Of a stretch of DNA of 64,000 bases, positions 18,630 through 28,406 are shown piece by piece. Under the pieces are notes generated by a model. The model was not told where the DNA came from. It saw only the letters and a program-made list of their open reading frames with translations, and did no database searches. The translations under genes and the position numbers were made by a program. Source of the DNA: Aliarcobacter sp. (GTDB taxonomy: Bacteria; Campylobacterota; Campylobacteria; Campylobacterales; Arcobacteraceae); NCBI GenBank assembly GCA_028689025.1, contig JAQTXA010000009.1:1-64000 (forward strand). Reading direction: 5' to 3'. How positions within the stretch are numbered: the first letter of the stretch is position 1; every line of letters begins with the position of its first letter.

Positions 18630-18687
18630 CGAACTTAAAAGCAACTCTTTTGTATCATATAGAAAATTTTTAAGAGGATAATATTTT

Positions 18688-20151
18688 ATGATTACATGGA
18701 TGCAAAGACATAAAAAATGGCTTGTGATTACTATTTGGATTAGTACGATTGCATTTGTCGGCGCTGGCTTTGTTGGTTGGGGTTCTTATGAATATGGAAA
18801 ACAAGGTGGAGTTGTAGCTGTTGTAGGTGATAGAGAAATATCTGTTGATGAGTATAATCAAGAATATTCAAATCTTTATTCACAATATTCTAGAATGTTT
18901 GGAGCTATGTTTAACAAAGAATTGGCAGAACAATTAAAGTTAAAAGATGTAGCTTATAGACAAGTTTTACAAAAGAACTTAGTTTTATCATATGCAGATT
19001 CTTTAGGACTTGATGTTACAAATGAAGATGTTGCAAAAGAATTAGTAAAATATGATGCCTTCTTAAAAGATGGGAAATTTGATAAAGAGACTTATATAAA
19101 AGTTTTAGGTCAAAATAAAATGACTCCGATGATTTTTGAAGATTCGTTAAAAAGAAATATTTTATTACAAAAAGTTCAAGGACTATTTGAAATAAACCCA
19201 AATGCGGTTGAAGTAGAAAGTTTAAGTAAATTACTTTTTATTGAAGATGATATTTCAATTAAAATTTTAAATTCAAGTGATGTTAAAATTGATGTTAAAG
19301 CGGATGAATTAAAAAAATATTGGGAAGAAAATAAAAACTCTTATATGTCAGAAGTTTCTTATGACTTAGAAGTAAAAGAGATTCCTTTAATGTCAGCTAA
19401 TTCAAGCGAAGATGATATTAAAGCTCACTATGAAAAATTTAAAATCGATTATAAATACGAAGATGGAAAAATTAAATCTTTAGAAGATTCACATGAACAA
19501 ATAATTAAAGATTTAGATGAAAAATTCACTAAAACTGAAGCTTTAAAAGTTTATTTAAAAGTTAAAAAAGATGAAGAAAAATTTGAAACAAAAGTAAGTT
19601 ACAAAGAGTCAACATTACCTTATTCAAATGAAAATAATACAAAAGTATTAGAAACAAAAGAGGGTGAAGTAATTAAACCATTTTTTGAAAATAATAAATA
19701 TTTGATTGTAAAATTAAATAAGAAAAATGTATCTCAACCTTTGGCATTTGAGCAAGCAGTTTCTTTAGTTACAAAAGATTATGAAAATGTTTTAAAATCT
19801 AAAAAGCTTGATGAATTAGCAAATACACAGTTAAAAGATTTTAAAGGTACTGAGATTTCAGCTATTAGTAGAGAATCAGTAAATAAAATCTCAGGATTAG
19901 ACCAAAAAGAAGCATCTAAATTCTTAAACGAGTTGTTCTCTTCTGTTTCAAAAGAGGGAATAGTTAAATTAGATAGTAAAGTTGTACTATATAGAATAAA
20001 TAACTCAAAATTTGGTGAATACAATAAAGCAAAAGATGATTCAGTTAAAAAAACTATAATACAATTACAAGAGGAAGAGTTAATGACAAATTTAATGAAA
20101 AAATTAGAAAATACTTTTGATATAAAATCTTCAGTTCAAGAAAAGGAGTAA
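18688..20151 (+). CDS. PpiD-like membrane-anchored periplasmic chaperone (SurA-N domain)
   Basis: A 487-residue protein with one N-terminal inner-membrane anchor (KKWLVITIWISTIAFVGAGFVGWG, about residues 10-33) and a large periplasmic part. The part after the anchor (GVVAVVGDREISVDEYNQEY, about 41-60) is the typical start of a SurA-N/PpiD chaperone domain. A weak PPIC-like parvulin segment may occupy the middle, but the catalytic features are not evident. It helps folding or release of secreted outer-membrane proteins in the known family. It lies 3 bp upstream of ftsA with a good AAGGAG site between. Confidence 0.85.
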   Translation: MITWMQRHKKWLVITIWISTIAFVGAGFVGWGSYEYGKQGGVVAVVGDREISVDEYNQEYSNLYSQYSRMFGAMFNKELAEQLKLKDVAYRQVLQKNLVLSYADSLGLDVTNEDVAKELVKYDAFLKDGKFDKETYIKVLGQNKMTPMIFEDSLKRNILLQKVQGLFEINPNAVEVESLSKLLFIEDDISIKILNSSDVKIDVKADELKKYWEENKNSYMSEVSYDLEVKEIPLMSANSSEDDIKAHYEKFKIDYKYEDGKIKSLEDSHEQIIKDLDEKFTKTEALKVYLKVKKDEEKFETKVSYKESTLPYSNENNTKVLETKEGEVIKPFFENNKYLIVKLNKKNVSQPLAFEQAVSLVTKDYENVLKSKKLDELANTQLKDFKGTEISAISRESVNKISGLDQKEASKFLNELFSSVSKEGIVKLDSKVVLYRINNSKFGEYNKAKDDSVKKTIIQLQEEELMTNLMKKLENTFDIKSSVQEKE

Positions 20152-20154
20152 TAA

Positions 20155-21543
20155 TTGAATAATACTTTTTTAGCAATCGATATAGGCTCATCTACTATTA
20201 CAGCAGTTATCGCAAAACATGATTTAGAAAATAATATAAATATATTGGGTACTGGTATTCAAAAAAGTGCTGGAATTAATAAAGGTCTTATAATAAATAT
20301 TGAAGAAGCATCAAAATCTATAAAAGATGCAGTTTCTGTTGCAAAAAGAACAACAACTGAACTTATTGATACAACAGTTGTATCTGTATCTGGTAGTTAT
20401 TCAAAAAGTATTAGAAGTTCAGGTTCAGTAAATGTTCCAAATGGTCTTATTACTGAAACAGAAATAAACCAAGTAATGCAAATGGCTTTATATAATGCGA
20501 CAATAGTTCCAGAATATGAAGTTGTTCATGTTGTGCCAATATTCTTTAAAGTTGATGATTCAGTTGAAGTTGATAATCCTTTAAATATGAATGGGAGCAG
20601 ACTTGAAGTTTCTGTTTATATTGTAACTGCAAAAAGAACTGCTTTAACAAATATTAAATCGGCACTTAAAACATCGGGTATTGAGATTGTAAAATTTGTT
20701 TTAGATTCTTATGCTTCTGCACTTGCTGTTTTAGATGATCAACAAAAAAAATTTGGTGCTGTTGTTATAAATTTAGGTTCAACAACTACTGAGTTTGTTT
20801 ACTTTAAAGGTAATTCTATTATTTTTAATGGTTTTATTCCTGTTGGCTCAAACCATATTACAAATGACTTATCTGTAATGTTACACACACCTCCAACGGC
20901 AGCAGAGAAAATAAAAATTGAGTATGGTTCACTATTAAGAAACTACTCTCCTAACAATGAATTAGGCGTTACAAAAGTTAAGATTCCAAGAATTGGTGAT
21001 GAAGAAAGTATCTCAGAAGTTGCCCTTGATTATATTCAAACAATTATTCACGCACGTGTTGAAGAAGTTTTAATTTTAGTAAAAAATAAACTTAAAAAAA
21101 GTGGTCATTTAGATAACACAGGTTCTGGAATTGTAATCACAGGAGGAATGAGTTCTCTTGATGGTATCAAAAAACTTGCTGAAAAAATTTATGAGGGAAT
21201 TCCAATTAGTGTTTCAAATCCTAAAAACATTAAAAATGGTTTTATGAGTTTCGATGAAGCTAATATGGCTACAATAGTTGGATTACTATTTTACTCTTTA
21301 GGTTCAAATAAAAGTTATCAATTAGATTCAAGCAAAAAACTTCTTAAACCATTAAAAAAAGATAGAATAATGGAACCAAAAATTTCAGTTGTTGAAAATG
21401 TTTCTGAAAAACCAACATCACAACAACAATATGTAAAAGAAGAGATTCAAATCAAAAATAACTCTACAATTTTAACACCTTTAATTAGAGATAAGAAAAA
21501 GGGCGTTTCAAAATTCTGGAATAAAGTATCGGAGTGGTTTTAA
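20155..21543 (+). CDS. ftsA: Cell division protein FtsA
   Basis: FtsA is the actin-like ATPase that tethers FtsZ to the membrane. The 462-residue protein starts with TTG at 20155 behind AAAGGAG and has the actin-family phosphate loop FLAIDIGSSTITAVIA (residues 4-19). It also has the 1C/SHS2 subdomain, VVINLGSTTTEFVYFKGN (phosphate 2) and IVITGGMSSLDGI (adenosine motif). The C-terminus ends in an amphipathic helix, KFWNKVSEWF, the membrane-targeting sequence. The stop overlaps ftsZ by one base. Confidence 0.97.
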   Translation: MNNTFLAIDIGSSTITAVIAKHDLENNINILGTGIQKSAGINKGLIINIEEASKSIKDAVSVAKRTTTELIDTTVVSVSGSYSKSIRSSGSVNVPNGLITETEINQVMQMALYNATIVPEYEVVHVVPIFFKVDDSVEVDNPLNMNGSRLEVSVYIVTAKRTALTNIKSALKTSGIEIVKFVLDSYASALAVLDDQQKKFGAVVINLGSTTTEFVYFKGNSIIFNGFIPVGSNHITNDLSVMLHTPPTAAEKIKIEYGSLLRNYSPNNELGVTKVKIPRIGDEESISEVALDYIQTIIHARVEEVLILVKNKLKKSGHLDNTGSGIVITGGMSSLDGIKKLAEKIYEGIPISVSNPKNIKNGFMSFDEANMATIVGLLFYSLGSNKSYQLDSSKKLLKPLKKDRIMEPKISVVENVSEKPTSQQQYVKEEIQIKNNSTILTPLIRDKKKGVSKFWNKVSEWF

Positions 21544-22685
21544 TGGAAAATTTATTTAGAGTTGACGATATAAAAGTGGATATGCCAAGCAGAGTTCTAT
21601 CTGATAATGTAGCAAAAATTGCTGTTATTGGAGTAGGTGGTGGTGGTTGTAATATGATTAACCACATGATTAACGAGGGTTCTCATAAGATTGATTTAAT
21701 TGCTGCCAATACAGATTTACAAGTTTTACATATCTCAAAAGCTCCAAAAAAAATACAATTAGGACTTAAACTTACAAAAGGTTTAGGTGCTGGTATGAAG
21801 CCAGAAGTAGGACGAGATTCTGCAGTTGAAAGTTATGAAGAGATTAAAGCTACTTTAAAAGGTGCTGATATTATTTTTATTGCTGCTGGTCTTGGTGGTG
21901 GAACTGGAACTGGAGCTGCTGCTATTATTGCAAAAGCTGCAAAAGAGATTGGGGCATTAACTGTTTCTGTTGTTACAAAACCATTTACTTGGGAAGGTAA
22001 AAAAAGAGCAGGTTTAGCAAATCTTGGACTTGAAGAACTTAAAAAAGTAAGTGATTCAATCATTATCGTGCCAAATGATAGATTATTAGAAATTATTGAT
22101 GAAAATGTAGGGATGAAAGATGCCTTCAAAATTATTGATAATATTTTATACCAAGCTGTTAATGGTATGAGTGAAGTAATTTTAAATCCAGGTAATTCTG
22201 ATATTAATACAGACTTTGCAGACGTTAAAACTATTATGCAACACAAAGGTATGGCATTAATGGGAATAGGGCGAGCAAAGGGTGAAAACGCTGCGCAAAG
22301 AGCTTTAGAAGATGCTATTGATTCTCCTTTACTTGACAAGGTTTCATTAAATGGAGCAAAAGGTATTTTAATTCACTTTAATATCCATCCTCAAGTTTCA
22401 TTATTTGCTATTAATGATGTAATGGGAACTATTAATGACAGAATGGATTCTAATGCTGAGATTATTTTTGGTACAACTTCTGATAGTACACTAGAAAAAG
22501 ATGAAGTAAAAATCACTATTGTAGCTACTGGATTTGAATCAAAAAATGAAGAACATGAAGAGATGATAGAAGGTAGTGAAGAGACTAATAATGAAAACAA
22601 TGCTATTTTAGCTGATAGCAATGAAAATTATTATGACACTCCACCTTTTATGAGAGATTATTTAATTCAATACCAATTGAATTAA
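21543..22685 (+). CDS. ftsZ: Cell division protein FtsZ
   Basis: The tubulin-like GTPase that builds the division ring. I choose the ATG at 21543 (MENLFRVDDIKVDMPS), which shares one base with the ftsA stop. Signatures: VGGGGCNMINHM (residues 31-42), the tubulin T4 loop GLGGGTGTGAA, VVTKPFTWEGKKR, and the T7 loop NTDFADVKTIM. A variable acidic linker follows, ending in the conserved tail TPPFMRDYLIQYQLN that binds FtsA. About 380 residues is normal. Confidence 0.98.
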   Translation: MENLFRVDDIKVDMPSRVLSDNVAKIAVIGVGGGGCNMINHMINEGSHKIDLIAANTDLQVLHISKAPKKIQLGLKLTKGLGAGMKPEVGRDSAVESYEEIKATLKGADIIFIAAGLGGGTGTGAAAIIAKAAKEIGALTVSVVTKPFTWEGKKRAGLANLGLEELKKVSDSIIIVPNDRLLEIIDENVGMKDAFKIIDNILYQAVNGMSEVILNPGNSDINTDFADVKTIMQHKGMALMGIGRAKGENAAQRALEDAIDSPLLDKVSLNGAKGILIHFNIHPQVSLFAINDVMGTINDRMDSNAEIIFGTTSDSTLEKDEVKITIVATGFESKNEEHEEMIEGSEETNNENNAILADSNENYYDTPPFMRDYLIQYQLN

Positions 22686-22702
22686 TAAACTCTTTTACAA
22701 AT

Positions 22703-22739
22703 AAAAAAGGCTTTAAACTTACGTTTAAAGCCTTTTTTT
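22703..22739 (+). terminator. Rho-independent terminator after ftsZ
   Basis: GGCTTTAAAC, loop TTAC, GTTTAAAGCC forms a perfect 10-bp stem, flanked by A6 on the left and T7 on the right. It ends the ftsA-ftsZ transcript and could also serve the convergent yeeE-like gene. Confidence 0.9.
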
Positions 22740-22746
22740 ATGCCTA

Positions 22747-23838
22747 TTAAATTTGGAAATCTATAGGTTTATTTTTCTTTTCATCTTCCCATTCAAAGAT
22801 AAAACACATTGGTAATTTATCATATTTATTTAAAATCTTTGCAGTAATTACACCTGATATAAAAATAGAGGTAATCGCAAGTGCTGAAGAAAATGCTAAA
22901 GTTGAAAGACCAGATAAACCTTGCCCAACAGTACAACCAATAGCTAATATTCCACCAGTTCCCATTAAAGCTCCACCAATCATATTGTATTTTACTTTAT
23001 TAAATGTTTGAGTTGATGTACATCCAAAGCTGTATTTTCTATTTGCAAAAGACATAAGAAAAGTTCCAATTAAAACACCACAAACTGTTGTAATTCCAAA
23101 AGAGACTTCATTTACTTCATAATAGGTAAAGAGTTCTAGTGTTTTAGCTGTTGGATAAACAAAAGTTATACTAGATAGTGCAATTTCTCGCTCCATACTA
23201 TCTTGCCCAATAAAACCAGTTACAAACCAAGCAACACTAACTAATAATCCTATTAAAACTCCATCTAATAAAGAAAAAATTCTTTTTACTTTTTTTATTA
23301 AATATAATAAAATTGCAACCAAAATTGCTAAAACCACATAAATATTCATTTGAACATTTTGGATTTTTGATGAAATTTCTACTAAAAAAGTGTTATTAAT
23401 AAATGGATTTAAAATTCCAAATAATAAACCTTTTGTTGTAGCATAAGCAAAAATTGCAATAAATATTAAAGTAATCAAAGCATTTGTATCACCTTGACCA
23501 TATTTAACCAAACTTCTACTACTACAACCATCTGCTATCATCATTCCAGTTCCAAAAAGTAATCCACCAAAAATTATTGCAAAATAGTTTATATTACTTT
23601 TAAAATAAGACGATTTTGTTAAATCTATTTCAAAATGTGTTGCTATTATTGTTGTGCAGATTATGGCAACAATCATTGCCATAATAACAGATGCACCTCT
23701 TTTTGTAGATTTTGTAAGAATATAATCTTTTATTGAACCACTAAAACAGAATTGATTTTTTTGAGCTATTACCCCAAAAGTAATTCCTATTATTAAACCT
23801 AAGATATTTACTATCTCATAAGTTTCTAAATCAAACAT
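22747..23838 (-). CDS. YeeE/YedE-family (TsuA-like) thiosulfate or sulfur-compound transporter
   Basis: The 363-residue membrane protein has about ten helices in two repeats, each with a conserved cysteine motif: GTGMMIADGCSSRSLVKYGQGD (about residues 97-118) and GTGGILAIGCTVGQGLSGL (about 293-311), plus SFGCTSTQTFN between them. In the family (bacterial TsuA) such cysteines line a path for thiosulfate import. No TusA or rhodanese gene is attached directly; the gene downstream of the regulator-less cluster is hemF. The substrate is inferred only from family membership. Confidence 0.9.
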   Translation of the reverse strand: MFDLETYEIVNILGLIIGITFGVIAQKNQFCFSGSIKDYILTKSTKRGASVIMAMIVAIICTTIIATHFEIDLTKSSYFKSNINYFAIIFGGLLFGTGMMIADGCSSRSLVKYGQGDTNALITLIFIAIFAYATTKGLLFGILNPFINNTFLVEISSKIQNVQMNIYVVLAILVAILLYLIKKVKRIFSLLDGVLIGLLVSVAWFVTGFIGQDSMEREIALSSITFVYPTAKTLELFTYYEVNEVSFGITTVCGVLIGTFLMSFANRKYSFGCTSTQTFNKVKYNMIGGALMGTGGILAIGCTVGQGLSGLSTLAFSSALAITSIFISGVITAKILNKYDKLPMCFIFEWEDEKKNKPIDFQI

Positions 23839-23840
23839 TT

Positions 23841-24104
23841 CTAAATATCATCCTCATCTTCTCTCATGTCTTCTAAATCTTGAAGAATTTTAACTGCATC
23901 TTCTTCAGTTAGAATTTTTTTCTCAATATGTGATATTACTTGATCATAATATTTTTTTACATCAAGCATATAATCTAATTCAACTTTTAAATCTTCACTA
24001 TCTTTTTGTTTATCTAGAAACTTTTTTATTGTCGCAATCTCTTCATCAACTTGGATTAAAACTTCTGATTTTAATAACTTTTCTAACTGTTCTACTACAT
24101 TCAT
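23841..24104 (-). CDS. Hypothetical acidic coiled-coil protein
   Basis: The 87-residue acidic, leucine-rich protein is predicted to be almost entirely helical (KSEVLIQVDEEIATIKKFLDKQ, then DYMLDVKKYYDQVISHIEKK). I do not recognise a family. It sits between hemF (12 bp upstream) and the YeeE-like transporter (2 bp downstream) in one minus-strand operon, so it is a real gene. Its role is unknown. Confidence 0.65.
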   Translation of the reverse strand: MNVVEQLEKLLKSEVLIQVDEEIATIKKFLDKQKDSEDLKVELDYMLDVKKYYDQVISHIEKKILTEEDAVKILQDLEDMREDEDDI

Positions 24105-24116
24105 AATTATTTCCCT

Positions 24117-25151
24117 TTATTTTGTGTGATTGTTAACTGTATTTGGAATAACTGTTCCGCTTGCTTGATATTTTAGTGCATCAGCATTACTTTTATAGTG
24201 ATTTCTTACAACTTGTGCCAATTTCTCTTTTATTTGGGTATTTATTACTCCATTATTCTCAATATTATTAATAATATTTTCCAATAACTCATTTTGTGGA
24301 GTCTGCATTAATTCACACCAAGATTGTAATAAAGTTTTATTTACAAATTTGGGAAGTGAACCCATAATTCCCACATCATTTTGATTGTGGATTAAAAGTC
24401 CTGAAGTTGTTCCCCTATCAAGGGTTAAAACTTGAAAAAGGTACAAGGTGTGATAATCTAACTGTTTTTTAATATCTTGCACACTAAAAGTTTTTCTTGT
24501 CTCAAAAGCGTTTGAAATAATATCAATATATGTATCAATAACAGCTTTTCCAAAATCAAGTGCAAAATCAAAATCTTTTTGTTTATCTGCAGTTTTATAG
24601 TTTTCTAAATAGAAGTGAGAAACACCTCTATGTCTATTTAAAGCTGGAATAAAAAAGTATTTTTCCCCTTGTTTTGTTCCTTCTTCATAGTTTTCTTTTG
24701 AAATTTCTTTTAAACACTCATCAAATATTTTTTTATCTTCACTATTTTCAAGACTTGGATTTAAATCAGCCATAATTCGCCAATAAGAGTTTCCATCTCT
24801 TAGGCTTGTTAGACTAATATGTATATGAATTGAGGGAACATTTGGATTTTTTGGATGAATAATAGTTGAAATTGCCGTTGCACTTTGCAAATTTTTATTT
24901 GGATTATTATCATAGTGAACTTGAGAAACATTTACACTTGCAGTATTAAACAAAACTTCATCCCTAGCTTCAAATCTATCTCCACCACCACAAAGTCCAT
25001 CTTCTCTTAACCAAGTCACATCTTCAAACTTTTTATTTTCTCCAAATTTAGAACTTAAAATATCGAGTTTGTCAACAAATCTTTTTTGTAAAGTTTTTAC
25101 TAAATTATATGCTTCTATTGCCTCTGTTGATTTTGCCATAATCATACTCAT
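24117..25151 (-). CDS. hemF: Oxygen-dependent coproporphyrinogen III oxidase
   Basis: HemF converts coproporphyrinogen III to protoporphyrinogen IX in haem synthesis using O2. The 344-residue protein carries WLREDGLCGGGDRF, SVNVSQVHYDNNPN, TIIHPKNPNVPSIHIHISL, YWRIMADLNPSLEN and NRHRGVSHFYLENY in family order. An oxygen-requiring form fits a microaerophile living in more oxygen than Campylobacter. The start codon overlaps the upstream deoxyribosyltransferase stop by 4 bp. MSMI before MAKSTEA makes a second ATG at residue 5 possible. Confidence 0.95.
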   Translation of the reverse strand: MSMIMAKSTEAIEAYNLVKTLQKRFVDKLDILSSKFGENKKFEDVTWLREDGLCGGGDRFEARDEVLFNTASVNVSQVHYDNNPNKNLQSATAISTIIHPKNPNVPSIHIHISLTSLRDGNSYWRIMADLNPSLENSEDKKIFDECLKEISKENYEEGTKQGEKYFFIPALNRHRGVSHFYLENYKTADKQKDFDFALDFGKAVIDTYIDIISNAFETRKTFSVQDIKKQLDYHTLYLFQVLTLDRGTTSGLLIHNQNDVGIMGSLPKFVNKTLLQSWCELMQTPQNELLENIINNIENNGVINTQIKEKLAQVVRNHYKSNADALKYQASGTVIPNTVNNHTK

Positions 25152-25645
25152 TTACAAATCTCCTTTAAACAATCTTCAAAATCCCCAAATATAATATTTT
25201 CTACACTACAAGCTATCATTAGATTTATTGAATAATCAAAATCTTCAATAACTCTATTATCTAAATCCACTTTTGTATTATCTATGATTTTTATTTCATC
25301 TTTTGAAAAGGTGTCTATATAATTGAGTTCATTTTTCATATAACCATAAACTTTTTTGCCCAAAGCTGTAGCAAATCCACACTCCCAAATAGTTCCACTA
25401 TCGGCTTCTTTTCCTCTAAAAGAGTTAAGATTTGCAATTACAATATCACATTGATTTATTAAATTTACATTTGCTTTATAAATATCTTGTGCAATTTTTC
25501 TTTTTTCTTGGTTAAAATCAACCACATTATCAAGGGGATACAAACCCTTAAATCCATACTTTTTACAAAGCTCCACATACTTTTTGCCAATTTCTATAGA
25601 ATTGGGTTCAAAAACATCAAATCCTGCTATATATATCTTTTTCAT
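25148..25645 (-). CDS. Nucleoside 2-deoxyribosyltransferase family protein
   Basis: A 165-residue Rossmann-like enzyme with the family pattern KKIYIAGFDVFEPNS at the start, DIYKANVNLINQCDIVIANLNSFRG in the middle (the DIVIANL strand) and the catalytic-glutamate region ADSGTIWECGFATALGKKVYGY. It exchanges bases between deoxynucleosides or removes them, in purine/pyrimidine salvage. It is the first gene of the operon continuing into hemF. Confidence 0.88.
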   Translation of the reverse strand: MKKIYIAGFDVFEPNSIEIGKKYVELCKKYGFKGLYPLDNVVDFNQEKRKIAQDIYKANVNLINQCDIVIANLNSFRGKEADSGTIWECGFATALGKKVYGYMKNELNYIDTFSKDEIKIIDNTKVDLDNRVIEDFDYSINLMIACSVENIIFGDFEDCLKEICK

Positions 25646-25720
25646 GGGCTAATTATATATAAATTTACTTATGAATAAGAAAGAAAATCATACAATGGTA
25701 CAAAATACAAGGAGCAAAGT

Positions 25721-26170
25721 ATGAAAGATATTTTAAATTACATCAAAATAAATGAGCTTATCTCAACATCAGGTCAGCCAAAAGCGGAACAATTTGAGCT
25801 TATCAAAAATGAAGGTTTTGAAGTAGTAATAAATCTAGCTTTATACAATGCTTCAAATGCAATTGAAAATGAAAATAAAGTGGTTACCGAGTTAGGAATG
25901 AGTTATTTTCATATTCCTGTAAATTTTGAAAACCCAAAACTTAGTGATTTAAAACTATTTTTAAACACTTTACAAGCTCTTGGAGCAAATAAAGTTTGGG
26001 TTCATTGTGCTAAAAACTATAGAGTTAGTGCGTTTATGTATGTTTATCACAAATATATTTTAAGAACTCCCTTTGAGTATATTGATTTATCAATATTTGA
26101 TATTTGGTCACCAAGTTTGCAATGGCAAGAGCTAATGAAAGTTGATATAGAAGAGTTATACAAAGTATAA
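25721..26170 (+). CDS. Tyrosine-phosphatase-fold protein (DUF442-like)
   Basis: This protein of 149 residues resembles small cysteine phosphatases found beside bacterial beta-lactamase-like hydrolases: LISTSGQPKAEQFELIKNEGFEVVINLAL at the N-terminus and the P-loop VHCAKNYRVSAFMYVYHKY (C96, R101). The spacing is C-x4-R rather than the C-x5-R of classical protein tyrosine phosphatases, which fits this branch. The substrate is unknown. It faces away from the nucleoside transferase gene with a 75-bp gap that must hold both promoters. Confidence 0.8.
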   Translation: MKDILNYIKINELISTSGQPKAEQFELIKNEGFEVVINLALYNASNAIENENKVVTELGMSYFHIPVNFENPKLSDLKLFLNTLQALGANKVWVHCAKNYRVSAFMYVYHKYILRTPFEYIDLSIFDIWSPSLQWQELMKVDIEELYKV

Positions 26171-26249
26171 AATATCTAATAAATCATAGTCTTATGATAG
26201 TTTTGATACCATACGAACCTTAATTTAACAAAAAAAGATTGGAAAAAGT

Positions 26250-27356
26250 TTGAAGATAGAGACAAAAGTAGAAAAATTCAATGAACATTTATACCTAGAA
26301 AGTGGAAGACTTTTAGAGGGATTTGAAATAATTTATGAAACTTATGGTGAATTAAATGAAGATAAATCAAATGTAATTGTAATTTGTCATGCACTTTCAG
26401 GAAGTCATCACGCAGCTGGACGATATGCAAGTGAAGCAAAAGCCGGTTGGTGGGATAAATTCATAGGTGATGGAAAAGCTATTGATACTACAAAATATTT
26501 TGTTATCTGCTCAAACAATATAGGTTCGTCTTATGGTTCTACAAATCCTATGAGTATAGACCCTTCAACTAAAAAAGAGTACAGATTAAAATTTCCAGTT
26601 TTAACAATTTCTGATATTGTAAAAGCTCAAATGAAACTTTATAAAAGATTAGGAATTTCAAAAGCAAAAGCTGTAATTGGTGGAAGTATGGGTGGAATGC
26701 AAGCTCTTTGTTATGCAATAGAACAACCAACTTTTGCCGATGAAATCATAGCACTAGCAACAACTGCATACACAAGACCTTGGGCAATAGCTTTTAATAA
26801 AATTGGAATTGAAGCAATAAGACACGACCCAACTTTCAACAATGGAAACTATAAAAAAGATGACCCAAAAGCTTTAGGAGTTGTTGGACTTTCACTTGGA
26901 AGAATGGCAGGTCTTATATGTTATTTAAGTCCAAACCTATTTAATAGTAAATTTGGAAGAGATTATTCTGAAACAGATGGTTTATACGAACTTTTTGGAG
27001 AATTTGAAGTTGAAAAATATTTAAAATACAACGCATACAGTTTTCCAAAAGTTTTTGATCCACTTTCTTATTTGTACATTTGTAAAACAATGAATATTTT
27101 TGATGCAGGAAGAAACAAAGACAAACTTGAAGACTCTTTTGATAAAGTTCAAGCAAATCTGCATTTAATCGCTTTTAGTGATGATATGTTGTTTTTCCCT
27201 CAAGAAATGGAAGAAATCCGAGATATTATGATTAAACTTGGTAAAAAAGATAAGGTTACTTATAAGTTGGTAGAGAGTCAATCAGGACATGATTCATTTT
27301 TGGTTGAAGTTGAAAAGTTTGAAAATCACGTGAGAGAAATTTTAAAGGACAAATAA
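26250..27356 (+). CDS. metX: Homoserine O-acetyltransferase
   Basis: MetX acetylates L-homoserine for methionine synthesis. The protein has 368 residues, starts with TTG behind a GGAAAAAG site, and is an alpha/beta hydrolase: VICHALSGSHHAAGR, GWWDKFIGDGKAID, NIGSSYGSTNP, the nucleophile elbow VIGGSMGGMQAL, acid loop SDDMLFFP and the catalytic histidine in SQSGHDSFLVE. It is followed one base later by xseB, so they share an mRNA. Confidence 0.95.
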   Translation: MKIETKVEKFNEHLYLESGRLLEGFEIIYETYGELNEDKSNVIVICHALSGSHHAAGRYASEAKAGWWDKFIGDGKAIDTTKYFVICSNNIGSSYGSTNPMSIDPSTKKEYRLKFPVLTISDIVKAQMKLYKRLGISKAKAVIGGSMGGMQALCYAIEQPTFADEIIALATTAYTRPWAIAFNKIGIEAIRHDPTFNNGNYKKDDPKALGVVGLSLGRMAGLICYLSPNLFNSKFGRDYSETDGLYELFGEFEVEKYLKYNAYSFPKVFDPLSYLYICKTMNIFDAGRNKDKLEDSFDKVQANLHLIAFSDDMLFFPQEMEEIRDIMIKLGKKDKVTYKLVESQSGHDSFLVEVEKFENHVREILKDK

Positions 27357-27560
27357 ATGGCAGATACAAAAGAGATAGAACAAGTAAATTTTGAAGAAAA
27401 AATCATAAAAGCAAAAGAGCTTTTAGAAAAACTATCAAACCCAGAAATTACACTAAGTGATTCAATAAAAGTATATAAAACAGGTGTAAAAGAGTTAGAA
27501 GATGCTCAAAAACTTCTAGATGAAGCAAAACTAATTTTCTCAACTGCAAATAAAGAATAA
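27357..27560 (+). CDS. xseB: Exodeoxyribonuclease VII small subunit
   Basis: XseB is the small helical subunit of the single-strand nuclease ExoVII. The 67-residue protein has the family pattern NFEEKIIKAKELLEKLSNPEITLSDSIKVYKTGVKELEDAQKLLDEA. It begins immediately after the metX stop. The large subunit gene is not in the window. Confidence 0.88.
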   Translation: MADTKEIEQVNFEEKIIKAKELLEKLSNPEITLSDSIKVYKTGVKELEDAQKLLDEAKLIFSTANKE

Positions 27561-27635
27561 ATATAACAAATTGAGATATTTTTTTAACTACTAAAAAATA
27601 TTTGATAAACTTCTTCAACAAACAAGGAGAAGTTT

Positions 27636-28295
27636 ATGAAATCTATCAAACAACTAGAAAACATAGATAAACCAAGAGAAAAACTTATCAAAAAAGGTGC
27701 AAGTGCACTAAAAGATTATGAACTTTTAGCCGTTCTTTTAGGAAGTGGAGTTCAAGGTAAAGACGTAATAAAACTATCCCAAGAAATCATAAAACTTTTT
27801 GAAGAGGATTTTGAGAATCTAAGCTTAGAAAAATTATCCTCAATACATGGTTTAGGACTTACAAAAGCTTCGCAGATTCTTAGTTCCATAGAATTATCAC
27901 GCAGATACTTAATCAAACAAAACAAAAAAATAAGCTGCTCAAATGATGTATATAATGAACTAAAAGAGTATCAAAATAAACAACAAGAGTATTTTCTAGC
28001 TTTATATCTTGATGGTGCAAATCATCTAATCCAAACAAAAATAATAACTATAGGAATCCTAAATCAAAGCCTAGTTCACCCAAGAGAAGTATTTTCTTAT
28101 GCAATCGAAAAAAGATGTGCCAGTATAATAGTAGCCCACAATCACCCAAGTGGAATACTACAAGCTAGCAGTGAAGATATAAATGTAACAAAAAGATTAA
28201 AAGAGAGTGGAAAAATACTAGGAATCGAACTGCTTGACCATTTGATAATCACAAATGATGGATATTTGAGTTTGAAAGAAGAGGGTGTTTTGTGA
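27636..28295 (+). CDS. radC: RadC-family protein with JAMM domain
   Basis: The protein (219 residues) has an N-terminal UPF0758/HhH segment (KLIKKGASALKDYELLAVLLGSG, residues 18-40; LSSIHGLGLTKASQIL, about 74-89). Its C-terminal JAMM metalloprotease-like domain shows the metal-binding pattern AHNHPSGILQASSEDINVT. RadC is named for DNA repair, but its enzyme activity is still uncertain. An AAGGAG site precedes the ATG. Confidence 0.93.
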   Translation: MKSIKQLENIDKPREKLIKKGASALKDYELLAVLLGSGVQGKDVIKLSQEIIKLFEEDFENLSLEKLSSIHGLGLTKASQILSSIELSRRYLIKQNKKISCSNDVYNELKEYQNKQQEYFLALYLDGANHLIQTKIITIGILNQSLVHPREVFSYAIEKRCASIIVAHNHPSGILQASSEDINVTKRLKESGKILGIELLDHLIITNDGYLSLKEEGVL

Positions 28296-28406
28296 TTTTC
28301 CTCTCTTATTGCACATTAGTTTAAAAAACTTTTTTTGTTTTAGCCACTTAATTAAAAACTTTAAGTAAAATAATAATCTAAAATAAATAAGAAAAGCTAT
28401 GAGTAT